Below are positions 23,112 through 31,039 of a stretch of 64,000 bases of DNA, in pieces. This DNA is from Cereibacter_A sp052244495. GTDB lineage: Bacteria; Pseudomonadota; Alphaproteobacteria; Rhodobacterales; Rhodobacteraceae. Each line of letters starts with the position of its first letter. The first letter of the stretch is position 1. A program made the translations under genes and the position numbers. The DNA lies in the NCBI GenBank assembly GCA_052244495.1, contig JBQPXH010000013.1; one strand, written 5' to 3'. Below the pieces are notes generated by a model, which was not told the DNA's origin, did not search any database, and worked only from the letters and a program-made list of their open reading frames with translations.

Positions 23112-24098
23112 ATGGACGAGAACACCACGAAGAACGTGCTCCAGACAGCGCTGGACGACGTGCTGCCGAAGATGGCGGATCCGGTCGAGATCCTGAACCA
23201 CCTGCCGGGCATGTCGCCCTCCGCATCGCACTTTGCCATTCCCGACGACATGCGCCACGTCGATCTGACGGAGGCGATTGACCGGGTGGCGACGAAGCTG
23301 CAGCCGTGGCGCCGGACCGGCACGGCCAAGCTGCAGGACCTGGCAAGCCTCATCGCCTGGGCGAACTGCCACAAGGGCGAGACCTCGGCCCTCTTCGCCG
23401 ACATCAGCGCAACGCCGAGCCTGACCTGCATCGCTGATTACATGGGTGCGGGCGCGCCGGTCATGGATCACGAGACGCGCGACCCGAAGGCCAGCCATTG
23501 CCGGCACCGCGCGCTCTACACCTTCCCGATGTCGAAGGAGTGGAAGCTCTGGACGGGCGTCAACAACAAGGCACTCGACAAGGCCGACTTCGGCGAGTTC
23601 ATCGAGGCCAACGCGAAGGACCTTCTCGACCCGACGCCGAACCTGCTGAACGGACACATTGGCGCGGCGAACGTCGAGCCGTGGGAAGTCCGCATGATCG
23701 AGGTCGCGCGCCAGCTGAACGGGCGCTTCGGCCAGTATCAGACGCTGGTGCAGCTCTCGCGCAGCTTCCAGGTGCACGAGGTCAGCAACCTGACCGCCAC
23801 CCTGAACCGCGACACGGGCGAGACCTCGATCCAGTTCATCAACGAGCACCGCGAGCCGGACGGCCAGCCGCTGAAGATCCCGAACCTGTTCATGATCGCG
23901 ATCCCGATTTTCGACCGCGGGGCGGCCTACCGCATTCCTGTCCGCTTCCGCTACCGCAAGGCCGGGTCGGAGGTGAAGTTCATCCTCTCGCTCCACAACG
24001 CGGAGATCGCCCTCGAGGACGCCATCGAGGAGGCGCTCCATGAGGCGACGGAGGCCACCGGCCTGCCGCTGTTCCGCGGCGAGCCCGAGCGGGCCTGA
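23112..24098 (+). CDS. DUF2303 family phage protein (328 aa)
   Basis: A 328-residue protein with the DUF2303 layout. It has an N-terminal region, then DLASLIAWANCHKGETSALFAD with TCIADYM and DHETRDPKASHCRHRALYTFPMSKEWK. A helical FGEFIEANAKDLLDP follows, and the C-terminus is beta-rich (FMIAIPIFDRGAAYRIPVRFRYR). The family is common in temperate phages of Proteobacteria in the recombination/replication segment; its biochemical role is not established. AAGGAC precedes the ATG. Confidence 0.85.
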   Translation: MDENTTKNVLQTALDDVLPKMADPVEILNHLPGMSPSASHFAIPDDMRHVDLTEAIDRVATKLQPWRRTGTAKLQDLASLIAWANCHKGETSALFADISATPSLTCIADYMGAGAPVMDHETRDPKASHCRHRALYTFPMSKEWKLWTGVNNKALDKADFGEFIEANAKDLLDPTPNLLNGHIGAANVEPWEVRMIEVARQLNGRFGQYQTLVQLSRSFQVHEVSNLTATLNRDTGETSIQFINEHREPDGQPLKIPNLFMIAIPIFDRGAAYRIPVRFRYRKAGSEVKFILSLHNAEIALEDAIEEALHEATEATGLPLFRGEPERA

Positions 24099-24145
24099 GC
24101 CATCCCGCGCGCGGCGGGCAATCCGCGCACCTCCCCGTTGCAACT

Positions 24146-24165
24146 CCCCGGCCTCCGGGCCGGGG
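24146..24165 (+). terminator. GC hairpin in the gap between DUF2303 and HNH genes
   Basis: CCCCGGCC and GGCCGGGG form a perfect 8-bp stem with a TCCG loop. A short second hairpin (TCCTC, CGA, GAGGA) follows. There is no U-run, so it is better read as a pausing or attenuation element within the early operon than as a strong terminator. Confidence 0.4.
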
Positions 24166-24196
24166 CCTCTTCCTCCGAGGAGCCAGGAGCTTCCCC

Positions 24197-24781
24197 ATGA
24201 AATACCGCCTGCACTGTCAGAAATCCGGCCGCTTCTGGGATCGCGCGAGGCCGGATGGTCATGGCTACATCTGCCGCTCTTGCGAGCGGGTCACACCGGA
24301 GCACCTCCCGAACCCCCGCGACCGTCGCGAAGCCCGGCAGAGGGGCGAGGCATGGTGCCGTGAGTGTCTCGCGTGGCTACCTGCCGATGATGTGAATAAG
24401 CAGGGCCTCTGCGGCGAGCATCAGAGAGCTGCCGACCGCGCCCGCTATGCGGCCGACCCGGAGCATCGCGAACGGCGCCTTGCGCACTCTTCCTCCCGTA
24501 AGCGTGGAGTGGCGAGGGTTCCGAGCGAGGCCAGAGAGCTGATGCTGGAACTATTCGAGGGCGGGTGCGCCTACTGCGATCAGCAAGCCGAGACATGGGA
24601 TCACGTTGTCCCAGTCTCGAAGGGCGGAACTACCGAGCCGCGGAACATCGTCCCGGCCTGCATCGCCTGCAACAGCTCCAAGCGCGACCGAGACCTGGAC
24701 GAGTGGCTATCCGCCACCGGTCGGCAGATGAGCGTGCGCGCGATCGAGCATCTGGCACACCATGGAGCATTCGATGGCTGA
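24197..24781 (+). CDS. HNH endonuclease, early region (194 aa)
   Basis: The C-terminal half carries a complete HNH core: GGCAYCDQQAETWDHVVPVSKGGT, then NIVPACIACNSSKRDRDLDEWL, giving the catalytic DH pair, the Asn and two CxxC zinc pairs. The N-terminal half has two further Cys pairs (CRSC and CREC) and looks like zinc-ribbon DNA-binding modules. Unlike the packaging HNH at 15.2 kb it stands alone in the early operon. It could be a free-standing homing nuclease or a recombination nuclease. It overlaps the DUF5131 gene by eight bases. Confidence 0.82.
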   Translation: MKYRLHCQKSGRFWDRARPDGHGYICRSCERVTPEHLPNPRDRREARQRGEAWCRECLAWLPADDVNKQGLCGEHQRAADRARYAADPEHRERRLAHSSSRKRGVARVPSEARELMLELFEGGCAYCDQQAETWDHVVPVSKGGTTEPRNIVPACIACNSSKRDRDLDEWLSATGRQMSVRAIEHLAHHGAFDG

Positions 24782-26006
24782 GAAGACGACAATTGAGTGG
24801 TGCCGGAACGAGGATGGGTCTCCGGGCAGCACTTGGAACCCGATCACTGGCTGCACGCTCGCCTCGCCCGGCTGCCAGTTCTGCTATGCCGCGGATCTGG
24901 CCGCCACGCGCCTATCCTCGCACCAGAGCCGGGCCGGCCTGACCAAGCGCAACGCGGCTGGCGTGGCCGCATGGACGGGCGAGGTCAGGCTGAACGAGCA
25001 ATGGCTGGACTCGCCGCTGCGCTGGAAGCGCCCGCGCCGGATCTTCGTCTGCGCCCATGCCGACCTGTTCCACGAGGCGGTGCCGGACGAGTGGATCGAC
25101 CGTGTGTTTGCCGTCATGGCGCTGGCCCCGCAGCACACGTTTCAGGTGCTGACCAAGAGGGCGGCGCGGATGCGGGAGTATGTGACCGGCGGCGCATGGC
25201 GGCGCGCAATGGACATTGTCTGCGATCGAGCTGTGAACGAGATGCTCGGCGTCGTGCTTTCGATGCCGGGGATGATGCCACCGCCGGAACTGCCCGGGCG
25301 GCGCGTTGCCTTGCACCACTGGCCTCTCCCGAACGTCTGGCTCGGCGTCTCCGCAGAGGATCAGCAGCGGGCGGACGAGCGGATCCCGGACCTGCTGTCC
25401 ACGCCCGCGGCGGTGCGGTTCGGGAGCTTCGAGCCCCTGCTCGGGCCGCTGGATCTGACGCGCTGGATGCCGAAGCCCTACTTTTACATGGCGCGGTGCG
25501 GCGGGTGCGGTCGCATCGCGACCAGTGAGGAATGGGGCGCCGACGAGGACGACTGCTGGTGCCAACACTGCTATAGCCGCGACATCCACGAAATTGGCGG
25601 TCTCGACTGGACCATCGTCGGTGGCGAGAGCGGACGCCACGCGCGGCCGATGCACCCGGATTGGGCCCGATCCCTGCGGGATCAGGCGCAGACCGCGGGC
25701 GTGCCGTTCCTGTTCAAGCAATGGGGCGAGTGGGGCGCGGGCTCAGTGAAGATGAGCACCGGCGAGCCAGTCTTCCGCGAGTTCACCGACTTCCAGCAGT
25801 GGGTGAACAAGGCTTCGACGTGGGTGAACGGCGGGATCTGTCTCGACGCGCGCGGCAGGCAATGCCGGATCGGTGCCGACATGATGCGTGCGAGAGACGA
25901 GGGCGCGTTTCCCGTCACCATCATGCATCGCGTCGGCAAGGCGCGCTCCGGCCGCCTCCTCGACGGGCGCGAGTGGAACGAAATGCCGGAGGCGGCCCAT
26001 GGCTGA
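24774..26006 (+). CDS. DUF5131 (phage Gp37/Gp68) family protein (410 aa)
   Basis: Starts MAEKTTIEWC with GGAG upstream; an ATG at 24762 is an alternative. The family hallmark TWNPITGCTLASPGCQFCYA gives Cys27, Cys34 and Cys37, a triad reminiscent of Fe-S binding radical-SAM-like proteins. The tail GGESGRHARPMHPDWARSLRDQ, then FLFKQWGEW, is also diagnostic. An inserted CxxC...CxxC zinc ribbon lies near residues 242-265. The family is widespread in phages with no proven function. Here it is sandwiched between a nuclease and two methyltransferase-like genes. Confidence 0.85.
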   Translation: MAEKTTIEWCRNEDGSPGSTWNPITGCTLASPGCQFCYAADLAATRLSSHQSRAGLTKRNAAGVAAWTGEVRLNEQWLDSPLRWKRPRRIFVCAHADLFHEAVPDEWIDRVFAVMALAPQHTFQVLTKRAARMREYVTGGAWRRAMDIVCDRAVNEMLGVVLSMPGMMPPPELPGRRVALHHWPLPNVWLGVSAEDQQRADERIPDLLSTPAAVRFGSFEPLLGPLDLTRWMPKPYFYMARCGGCGRIATSEEWGADEDDCWCQHCYSRDIHEIGGLDWTIVGGESGRHARPMHPDWARSLRDQAQTAGVPFLFKQWGEWGAGSVKMSTGEPVFREFTDFQQWVNKASTWVNGGICLDARGRQCRIGADMMRARDEGAFPVTIMHRVGKARSGRLLDGREWNEMPEAAHG

Positions 26007-26715
26007 CATCCTCCGCATCCTCATCGGCTGCGAGACCTCGGGCGTCATGCGCCGGGCCTTCGCCGCCCGCGGGCATGACGTCTGGTCCTGCGACCTCCTG
26101 CCGGCCGAGGATCGCTCGAACCGTCACATCGTGGGCGACGTACGCGACCATCTGGCGGACGGTTGGGATTTGCTCATCGTCGCGCACCCGCCCTGCACGC
26201 GGCTCTGCAACAGCGGCGTCCGGTGGCTGCACGAGCCGTCAAAGCGCCTGCCCGAGACTTATCCCGCGGACGAGCGCGAGGCCTATGCCCGCATGAGCCG
26301 GGAAGATCGGCTGGCCTTCCTCTGGTCCGACCTCGACCGAGGCGCGGCCCTGTTTGCGGCATGCTGGCAGGCACCCGTTCCGCGCGTGGCGGTCGAGAAC
26401 CCGGTGATGAACCCGCATGCGAAAGCCCGCTTGCCGGATGACCTGCCGCGACCGCAGACGGTGCAGCCGTGGTGGTTCGGTGAGCCCTTCTTCAAGGCGA
26501 CGAGCTTCTATCTGCGCGGTCTGCCGCGGCTCTCGGCCACGAACCGGCTCACGCCGCCGAAGCCGGGCACGCCCGAGCACAAGGAATGGTCGGCCGTTCA
26601 CCGCGCGCCGCCCGGTCCCGACCGCTGGAAATTCCGCAGCCGCACCTTCGAGGGCGTGGCCGAGGCCTGCGCCGACCAGTGGGGCGGATGGGCAGCAGAG
26701 GAGGCCGTGGCGTGA
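25999..26715 (+). CDS. C5-cytosine-methyltransferase-like protein (238 aa)
   Basis: The fold order follows DNA cytosine methyltransferases. It has an AdoMet motif I-like ILIGCETSGVMRRAFAARGHDVWSCD, a PPC motif (AHPPCTRLCNSG, Cys66) and an ENP motif (VAVENPVMN, residues 133-135). It is short and lacks an obvious target-recognition domain, so sequence specificity is unclear and it may act on nucleotides or be a divergent modifying enzyme. It starts at an ATG inside the end of the DUF5131 gene and overlaps the next gene by GTGA. Confidence 0.7.
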   Translation: MADILRILIGCETSGVMRRAFAARGHDVWSCDLLPAEDRSNRHIVGDVRDHLADGWDLLIVAHPPCTRLCNSGVRWLHEPSKRLPETYPADEREAYARMSREDRLAFLWSDLDRGAALFAACWQAPVPRVAVENPVMNPHAKARLPDDLPRPQTVQPWWFGEPFFKATSFYLRGLPRLSATNRLTPPKPGTPEHKEWSAVHRAPPGPDRWKFRSRTFEGVAEACADQWGGWAAEEAVA

Positions 26716-29700
26716 CGCACGATCCCTATCTCGACTTCCTGCGCGCCAAGGCCGCCATCGCCCCGAAGTTCGGCGGCATCCATGTGGACGAGGCCGATCT
26801 CAACCCGGACCTGAAGCCACACACCCGCCGCATGGTGGCGTGGGCGCTGGCAGGCGGCCGCCGCGCATGGTTCGCCTCGTTCGGCCTGCACAAGACAGCC
26901 ACGCAGCTTGAGGCCATGCGCGTCATCACCCAGCAGACCGGCCGGCCGACGCTGATCGTCGCGCCGCTGGGCGTCCGGCGCGAGTTCATGGAGGAGGCCA
27001 AGCGGCGCTTCCGCGGCGAGTTCTCGATCGACCTGCGTTTCATCCGCTCCACGGCCGAGGTCGATGGCCCGGCGGTCTACCTGACGAACTACGAGAGCGT
27101 GCGCGAGGGCAAGGTGCGGCCAGGCCCGTTCGTCGGGGTCAGCCTCGACGAGGCAGCGATCCTGCGCGGGTTCGGCGGAACGAAGACCTTCCGCGAGTTC
27201 ATGGCGCTTTTCGCCGGCGACGACCGGAGGGACCTGTCGAACCAGATCAAGACGGACGGGGTGCAATACCGCTTTGTCGCGACTGCCACCCCCAGCCCGA
27301 ACGACTACATCGAGCTGCTCTCCTACGCGGCCTTCCTTGACGTGATGGATGTAGGCCATGCGAAAACGCGCTTTTTCAAGCGCAACAGCGAGAAGGCGGA
27401 CAAGCTGACGCTCCTTCAGCATAAGGAGCGCGAGTTCTGGATGTGGATCGCATCCTGGGCGCTCTTCGTCACCCGGCCGTCCGATCTGGACCCGAGCTTT
27501 TCGGATGAGGGCTACGACCTGCCGCCGCTCGACGTTCGCTGGCACGAGCTGCCGACCGATCATCTGGCCACGGCAGGGCACGAGCGGTCCGGGCAGGCGC
27601 GCATGTTCGCGGACGCGACCATGGATCTGTCCGGCGCGGCGCGCGAGAAGCGGGACAGCCTGCCCGCGCGGATCGCGAAGCTGGCCGAGCTGCGGGCCGA
27701 GGATCCCGCGGCGCACCGGATCATCTGGCACGATCTCGAGGCGGAGCGGGCGGCGATCGAACGGGCGATCCCGACCTGCGCCACGGTAACCGGAAACGGC
27801 TCACAGAGCCTTGGGGAGCGGGAGGAGATCATTCGCCGCTTCGCAGACGGCGAGATTGCCGAGCTCGGTGCCAAGCCCGTGATGCTGGGCAGCGGAACCA
27901 ACCTGCAGCGGCACTGCGCGTGGTCCGTCTTCCTCGGCATCGGCCACAAGTTCAACGACTTCATCCAGGCGGTCCACCGCCTGCGCCGGTTCGGGCAGGA
28001 GCACCAGGTGCGGCTCGACCTGATCTACACCGAGGCCGAGCGGGAGATCCGCCGGAACCTCGAGCGGAAATGGAAACAGCACGAGGAGATGGTGGCGAAG
28101 ATGGTGGACCTCATCCGGGAATATGGGCTGAGCGAGATCGCGATGCAGCAAGCCCTTGTGCGGTCCATGGGCGTGGAGCGGATCGAGATCTCGGGCCAGA
28201 ACTATCGGATCGCGCACAATGACTGCGTGATGGAGACCCGGCTCATGGACGAGGCCTCGGTCCAGCTCATCGTGACCTCGATCCCGTTCAGCACCCAATA
28301 CGAATACAGCCCGAACTATGCCGACTTCGGGCACACCGATGACGACGGGCACTTCTGGGAGCAGATGGACTTCCTGATCCCGCAGCTCCTGCGCGTGCTC
28401 GAGCCGGGCCGGATCGCGGCCATTCATGTGAAGGACAGGATCATCCCGGGCGGCATCAGCGGCTTCGGCTTCCAGACGCTGAGCACGCTCCACTGCGACT
28501 GCATCGCCCGATTCAAGGGGCACGGCTTCGCCTACCTCGGCATGAAGACCATCACGACGGACGTGGTGCGCGAGAACAACCAGACCTATCGGCTGGGCTG
28601 GACCGAGCAATGCAAGGACGGGACCCGCATGGGCTGTGGCGTCCCTGAATACCTCCTGCTCTTCCGCAAGCCGCCGTCGGATCGATCGAACGGATATGCC
28701 GACCGGCCGGTGAAGAAGGCGAAGAAGGAATGGGACGCTGAGGCGAAGATCTGGGCCAACGACGGTGGCTACAGCCGGGCGCGCTGGCAGATCGATGCCC
28801 ACGGCTACACCCGATCGAGCGGCAATCGCGCTCTGCTGCCCGGCAACCTCGACGGGCTCGACGCCGACGTGGTCTACAAGACCTGGAAGCGGTTCAACCT
28901 CGAAGAGGTTTACGACTTCGAGCACCACGTGAAGATCGGCGAACACCTCGAGGCGCAGGGGCGGCTCCCGCCGACCTTCATGCTGCTGCCGCCTCACAGC
29001 ATCCACCCGGACGTGTGGACCGACGTGGCCCGAATGCTGACGATCAACGGCGAGCAGGCGCGCAAGGGGCAGGAAATGCACCTGTGCCTCGCCCGTGGGT
29101 CTCTGGTCCTGACGCGCGATGGCTTCAAGCCGATTGAGGAAGTCAGTGTCGGCAATGACGTCCTCACGCACAACGGCCGCTGGAGGCCGGTTCAGGTGGT
29201 GCGCAATACCGGCGTGCAGCCCGTGGTGAACCTCAGGGCGCAGGGCGTCGGGGCTCTGACCCTTACCCCCGACCACAAGCTCTGGGCCAGGAAAACAGAT
29301 TGGGCCCGCAGTCGGGATGGCGCCGAGCGCGCCTCTCCGGGCTGGGTTCGAGCCGACCAGACTGTCGGCGGATACGTGAACCTTAAGCTGCCGCCTGTCG
29401 AGGAATGCGCGCTGACGGACCGGGAGTGCTGGCTGCTCGGACGGTGGCTGGCCGACGGCCATATTGGCGTCCACGGCGAAATGATCTTCAGCATCGGTCG
29501 CGACAAGCTGCGGGCCTTCGAGGACATGGCCGGCGACGCGGTAGGAACGAGGTGCGAAGGGACAGCCGTGCAAATCCGCCTCAAAGGGATGAGCGCACCC
29601 TTCAAGGCCATGATCGCCAAGTGCGGCGAAGGTGCGTCCGAGAAGCAGGTGCCCGCCGATCTTCTGGCCGCGCCGGCGGAAAAGGCGCGGGCCGTTCTTG

Positions 29701-30311
29701 ATGGCTATCTCTCCGGTGACGGGCACCTCGTTGGCGGGCGCGCAACATGGATAGCAACCAGCGTCTCCAGGGCACTGCTGCTCGGCATGGCGATGCTGGC
29801 GCAGCGCGCCTACGGGGCCATCGCTGCCATCCGCGCCGGAAGGAGCGCCGGGCAGGCGGTAATCGAAGGGCGCACCGTTCAGACCAAGCAGGAGTGGGTG
29901 ATGTCCTTCGACATGCCGGGAGTGCGCCGCAAGACACCGTTCATCAAGGATGATGGTGCGTGGAAGAAGGTTCGCTCTGCCGACCCTGCCGGCGAGGCCG
30001 AGACCTGGTGCATCCGCGTTGAGGAGGACGAGAGCTTCACCGCCGAGGGCTGCGTCGTCAAGAATTGCCCGCTGCAATACGACATTGTGGACAGGGCGAT
30101 CCAGCAATTCACCGAGCCGGGCGAGATGGTGTTCGATCCGTTCGGCGGGCTGATGACGGTGCCCTTCCGCGCACTGAAGCTCGGCCGCAAGGGATCCGGG
30201 GTGGAACTGAATCGGGGCTACTTCCTCGATGGCGCCAAATACTGCGCGGCGGCCGAGGCCGATGCTTCGACGCCGTCGCTCTTCGACTTCCTCGACGAGA
30301 GCGCAGCATGA
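26712..30311 (+). CDS. SNF2-like helicase fused to a DNA N4/N6-methyltransferase, interrupted by an intein (1199 aa; 872 after splicing)
   Basis: Starts at GTG (26712), overlapping the upstream stop. Residues 1-500 are a superfamily-2 helicase. The P-loop reads GLHKT (58-62, unusual His for Gly), motif II is LDEAA (145-149), TATP lies at 191-194 and the motif VI-like segment is IQAVHRLRRFGQ from 418. From about 510 a beta-class methyltransferase follows, with motif IV SIPF (523-526) and motif I VFDPFGG (Asp1142), giving the order IV then I. Between them an intein occupies residues 792-1118. Spliced exteins join as EMHL-CPLQYDIVDR. Such fusions are known in phages and probably modify phage DNA against restriction. 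Confidence 0.88.
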   Translation: MTHDPYLDFLRAKAAIAPKFGGIHVDEADLNPDLKPHTRRMVAWALAGGRRAWFASFGLHKTATQLEAMRVITQQTGRPTLIVAPLGVRREFMEEAKRRFRGEFSIDLRFIRSTAEVDGPAVYLTNYESVREGKVRPGPFVGVSLDEAAILRGFGGTKTFREFMALFAGDDRRDLSNQIKTDGVQYRFVATATPSPNDYIELLSYAAFLDVMDVGHAKTRFFKRNSEKADKLTLLQHKEREFWMWIASWALFVTRPSDLDPSFSDEGYDLPPLDVRWHELPTDHLATAGHERSGQARMFADATMDLSGAAREKRDSLPARIAKLAELRAEDPAAHRIIWHDLEAERAAIERAIPTCATVTGNGSQSLGEREEIIRRFADGEIAELGAKPVMLGSGTNLQRHCAWSVFLGIGHKFNDFIQAVHRLRRFGQEHQVRLDLIYTEAEREIRRNLERKWKQHEEMVAKMVDLIREYGLSEIAMQQALVRSMGVERIEISGQNYRIAHNDCVMETRLMDEASVQLIVTSIPFSTQYEYSPNYADFGHTDDDGHFWEQMDFLIPQLLRVLEPGRIAAIHVKDRIIPGGISGFGFQTLSTLHCDCIARFKGHGFAYLGMKTITTDVVRENNQTYRLGWTEQCKDGTRMGCGVPEYLLLFRKPPSDRSNGYADRPVKKAKKEWDAEAKIWANDGGYSRARWQIDAHGYTRSSGNRALLPGNLDGLDADVVYKTWKRFNLEEVYDFEHHVKIGEHLEAQGRLPPTFMLLPPHSIHPDVWTDVARMLTINGEQARKGQEMHLCLARGSLVLTRDGFKPIEEVSVGNDVLTHNGRWRPVQVVRNTGVQPVVNLRAQGVGALTLTPDHKLWARKTDWARSRDGAERASPGWVRADQTVGGYVNLKLPPVEECALTDRECWLLGRWLADGHIGVHGEMIFSIGRDKLRAFEDMAGDAVGTRCEGTAVQIRLKGMSAPFKAMIAKCGEGASEKQVPADLLAAPAEKARAVLDGYLSGDGHLVGGRATWIATSVSRALLLGMAMLAQRAYGAIAAIRAGRSAGQAVIEGRTVQTKQEWVMSFDMPGVRRKTPFIKDDGAWKKVRSADPAGEAETWCIRVEEDESFTAEGCVVKNCPLQYDIVDRAIQQFTEPGEMVFDPFGGLMTVPFRALKLGRKGSGVELNRGYFLDGAKYCAAAEADASTPSLFDFLDESAA
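29085..30065 (+). other. Intein with LAGLIDADG homing endonuclease (327 aa)
   Basis: Block A begins at Cys792 (CLARGSLVLTRDGFKPIEEV). Block B is LTLTPDHKLW with the TxxH signature. Two LAGLIDADG motifs follow: LLGRWLADG (908-916, Asp915) and LDGYLSGDG (996-1004, Asp1003). Block F is WCIRVEEDESF, and the C-terminus is CVVKN with the terminal Asn1118 followed by Cys1119 (+1). All splice-critical residues are present except the penultimate His, replaced by Lys, a change seen in some active inteins. Both catalytic Asp of the nuclease remain, so it may still be mobile. Confidence 0.93.
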
Positions 30312-30544
30312 GCTCGACCATCATCACCGCCCCCATGACCGTCAGCGTCTCGGTCGAGGCGGGCTCCTTCACCATGTCCCGCGGCACCTGGTCGGCATCG
30401 GCGCCGCTCGCCTGCCTGCCGGGCTGGATCACGCTCTACCGCGGGCTGAGAGACAGAAGCGGCGGTCGGTTCAGGCGGTTCTACGAGAGGGACGTGCAGG
30501 CGCTCGAGGCCGCACGGGAGGAAGTGAAAGGGATGAAGTGGTGA
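30308..30544 (+). CDS. Small phage protein (78 aa), unknown
   Basis: A 78-residue protein starting MSSTIITAPMTVSVSVEAG, then WSASAPLACLPGWITLYRGLRD and a basic helical tail ending KGMKW. The ATG overlaps the stop of the methyltransferase fusion as ATGA, so it is co-translated with it. No recognised family or membrane segment. The coupling may mean it assists the modification enzyme, but this is inference from position. Confidence 0.55.
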   Translation: MSSTIITAPMTVSVSVEAGSFTMSRGTWSASAPLACLPGWITLYRGLRDRSGGRFRRFYERDVQALEAAREEVKGMKW

Positions 30545-30726
30545 GCGCTTATTGGATCGTCGTCGGCGCATGGGCTGTCACCAGCTGGGGCTGGCGCGGC
30601 CTCTGGATCATTGCTGCCACCGTTCTTGTGCTCGAGACTGCAAGTGCGGTCATCAGCATGGACAGCGCGCGCGCCGCAGGGGCATGGACGCGCGGTTTCC
30701 TCATGGAGGAGGACACGGATGGCTGA
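30541..30726 (+). CDS. Small membrane protein (61 aa)
   Basis: Starts at GTG overlapping the previous stop (GTGA). Two short hydrophobic stretches (YWIVVGAWAVTSW and GLWIIAATVLVLETASAV) probably form a hairpin or one long membrane segment. A polar tail MSMEE-like region (FLMEEDTDG) closes it. The stop lies inside the start of the excisionase-like gene. Function unknown. Confidence 0.5.
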   Translation: MSAYWIVVGAWAVTSWGWRGLWIIAATVLVLETASAVISMDSARAAGAWTRGFLMEEDTDG

Positions 30727-31039
30727 TCCCCGACCCTTCACGCCCGAAACGCTGGCTGAGCGGTGGGGATGCTCGGCTGAGACCATCAGGCAGTTGGCAG
30801 CGCGGGGTGAGCTCCGCCACTTTCGCGTGGGGCGGATGATCCGAATCCCCGCCGCCGCTGTTCAGGAGATTGAGGAATGCCAGATTTCAGCGTCCAACGA
30901 TTTCGAGGAGGCTTTGCCGCCGTCTGGAACGACGACGGAGGCCGCCGCCGCTACAAGCTCTCGGCCACGAGCCGCCCCGCGGCCGAGGCTGAAGCTCGTG
31001 ACCTCTTCGCGCGCTCGCAATCCCCGGCGGCTGGGCTGA
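30719..31039 (+). CDS. Excisionase-like HTH protein (106 aa)
   Basis: The N-terminal 50 residues (FTPETLAERWGCSAETIRQLAARGEL, then HFRVGRMIRIPAAAVQEIEE) are a MerR/Xis-type winged HTH of the excisionase class. The last 50 residues are low-complexity and polar and overlap the integrase gene by 163 bases. Location directly upstream of the integrase on the same strand supports an excision role. The overlap means integrase translation begins inside this gene. Confidence 0.82.
   Translation: MADPRPFTPETLAERWGCSAETIRQLAARGELRHFRVGRMIRIPAAAVQEIEECQISASNDFEEALPPSGTTTEAAAATSSRPRAAPRPRLKLVTSSRARNPRRLG

Noticed and set aside
22017..24143. 708-aa minus-strand ORF
   Set aside because: Antisense of several coupled early phage genes and DUF2303; rich in Arg, Gly and Leu without any domain.
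29085..30065. Insert in the methyltransferase as a separate inserted gene or assembly error
   Set aside because: It is in frame at both junctions and carries splice motifs A, B, F and terminal Asn followed by Cys, so an intein explains it better.
27801..30107. 768-aa minus-strand ORF
   Set aside because: Lies entirely opposite the helicase-methyltransferase-intein gene, whose motifs are unambiguous.
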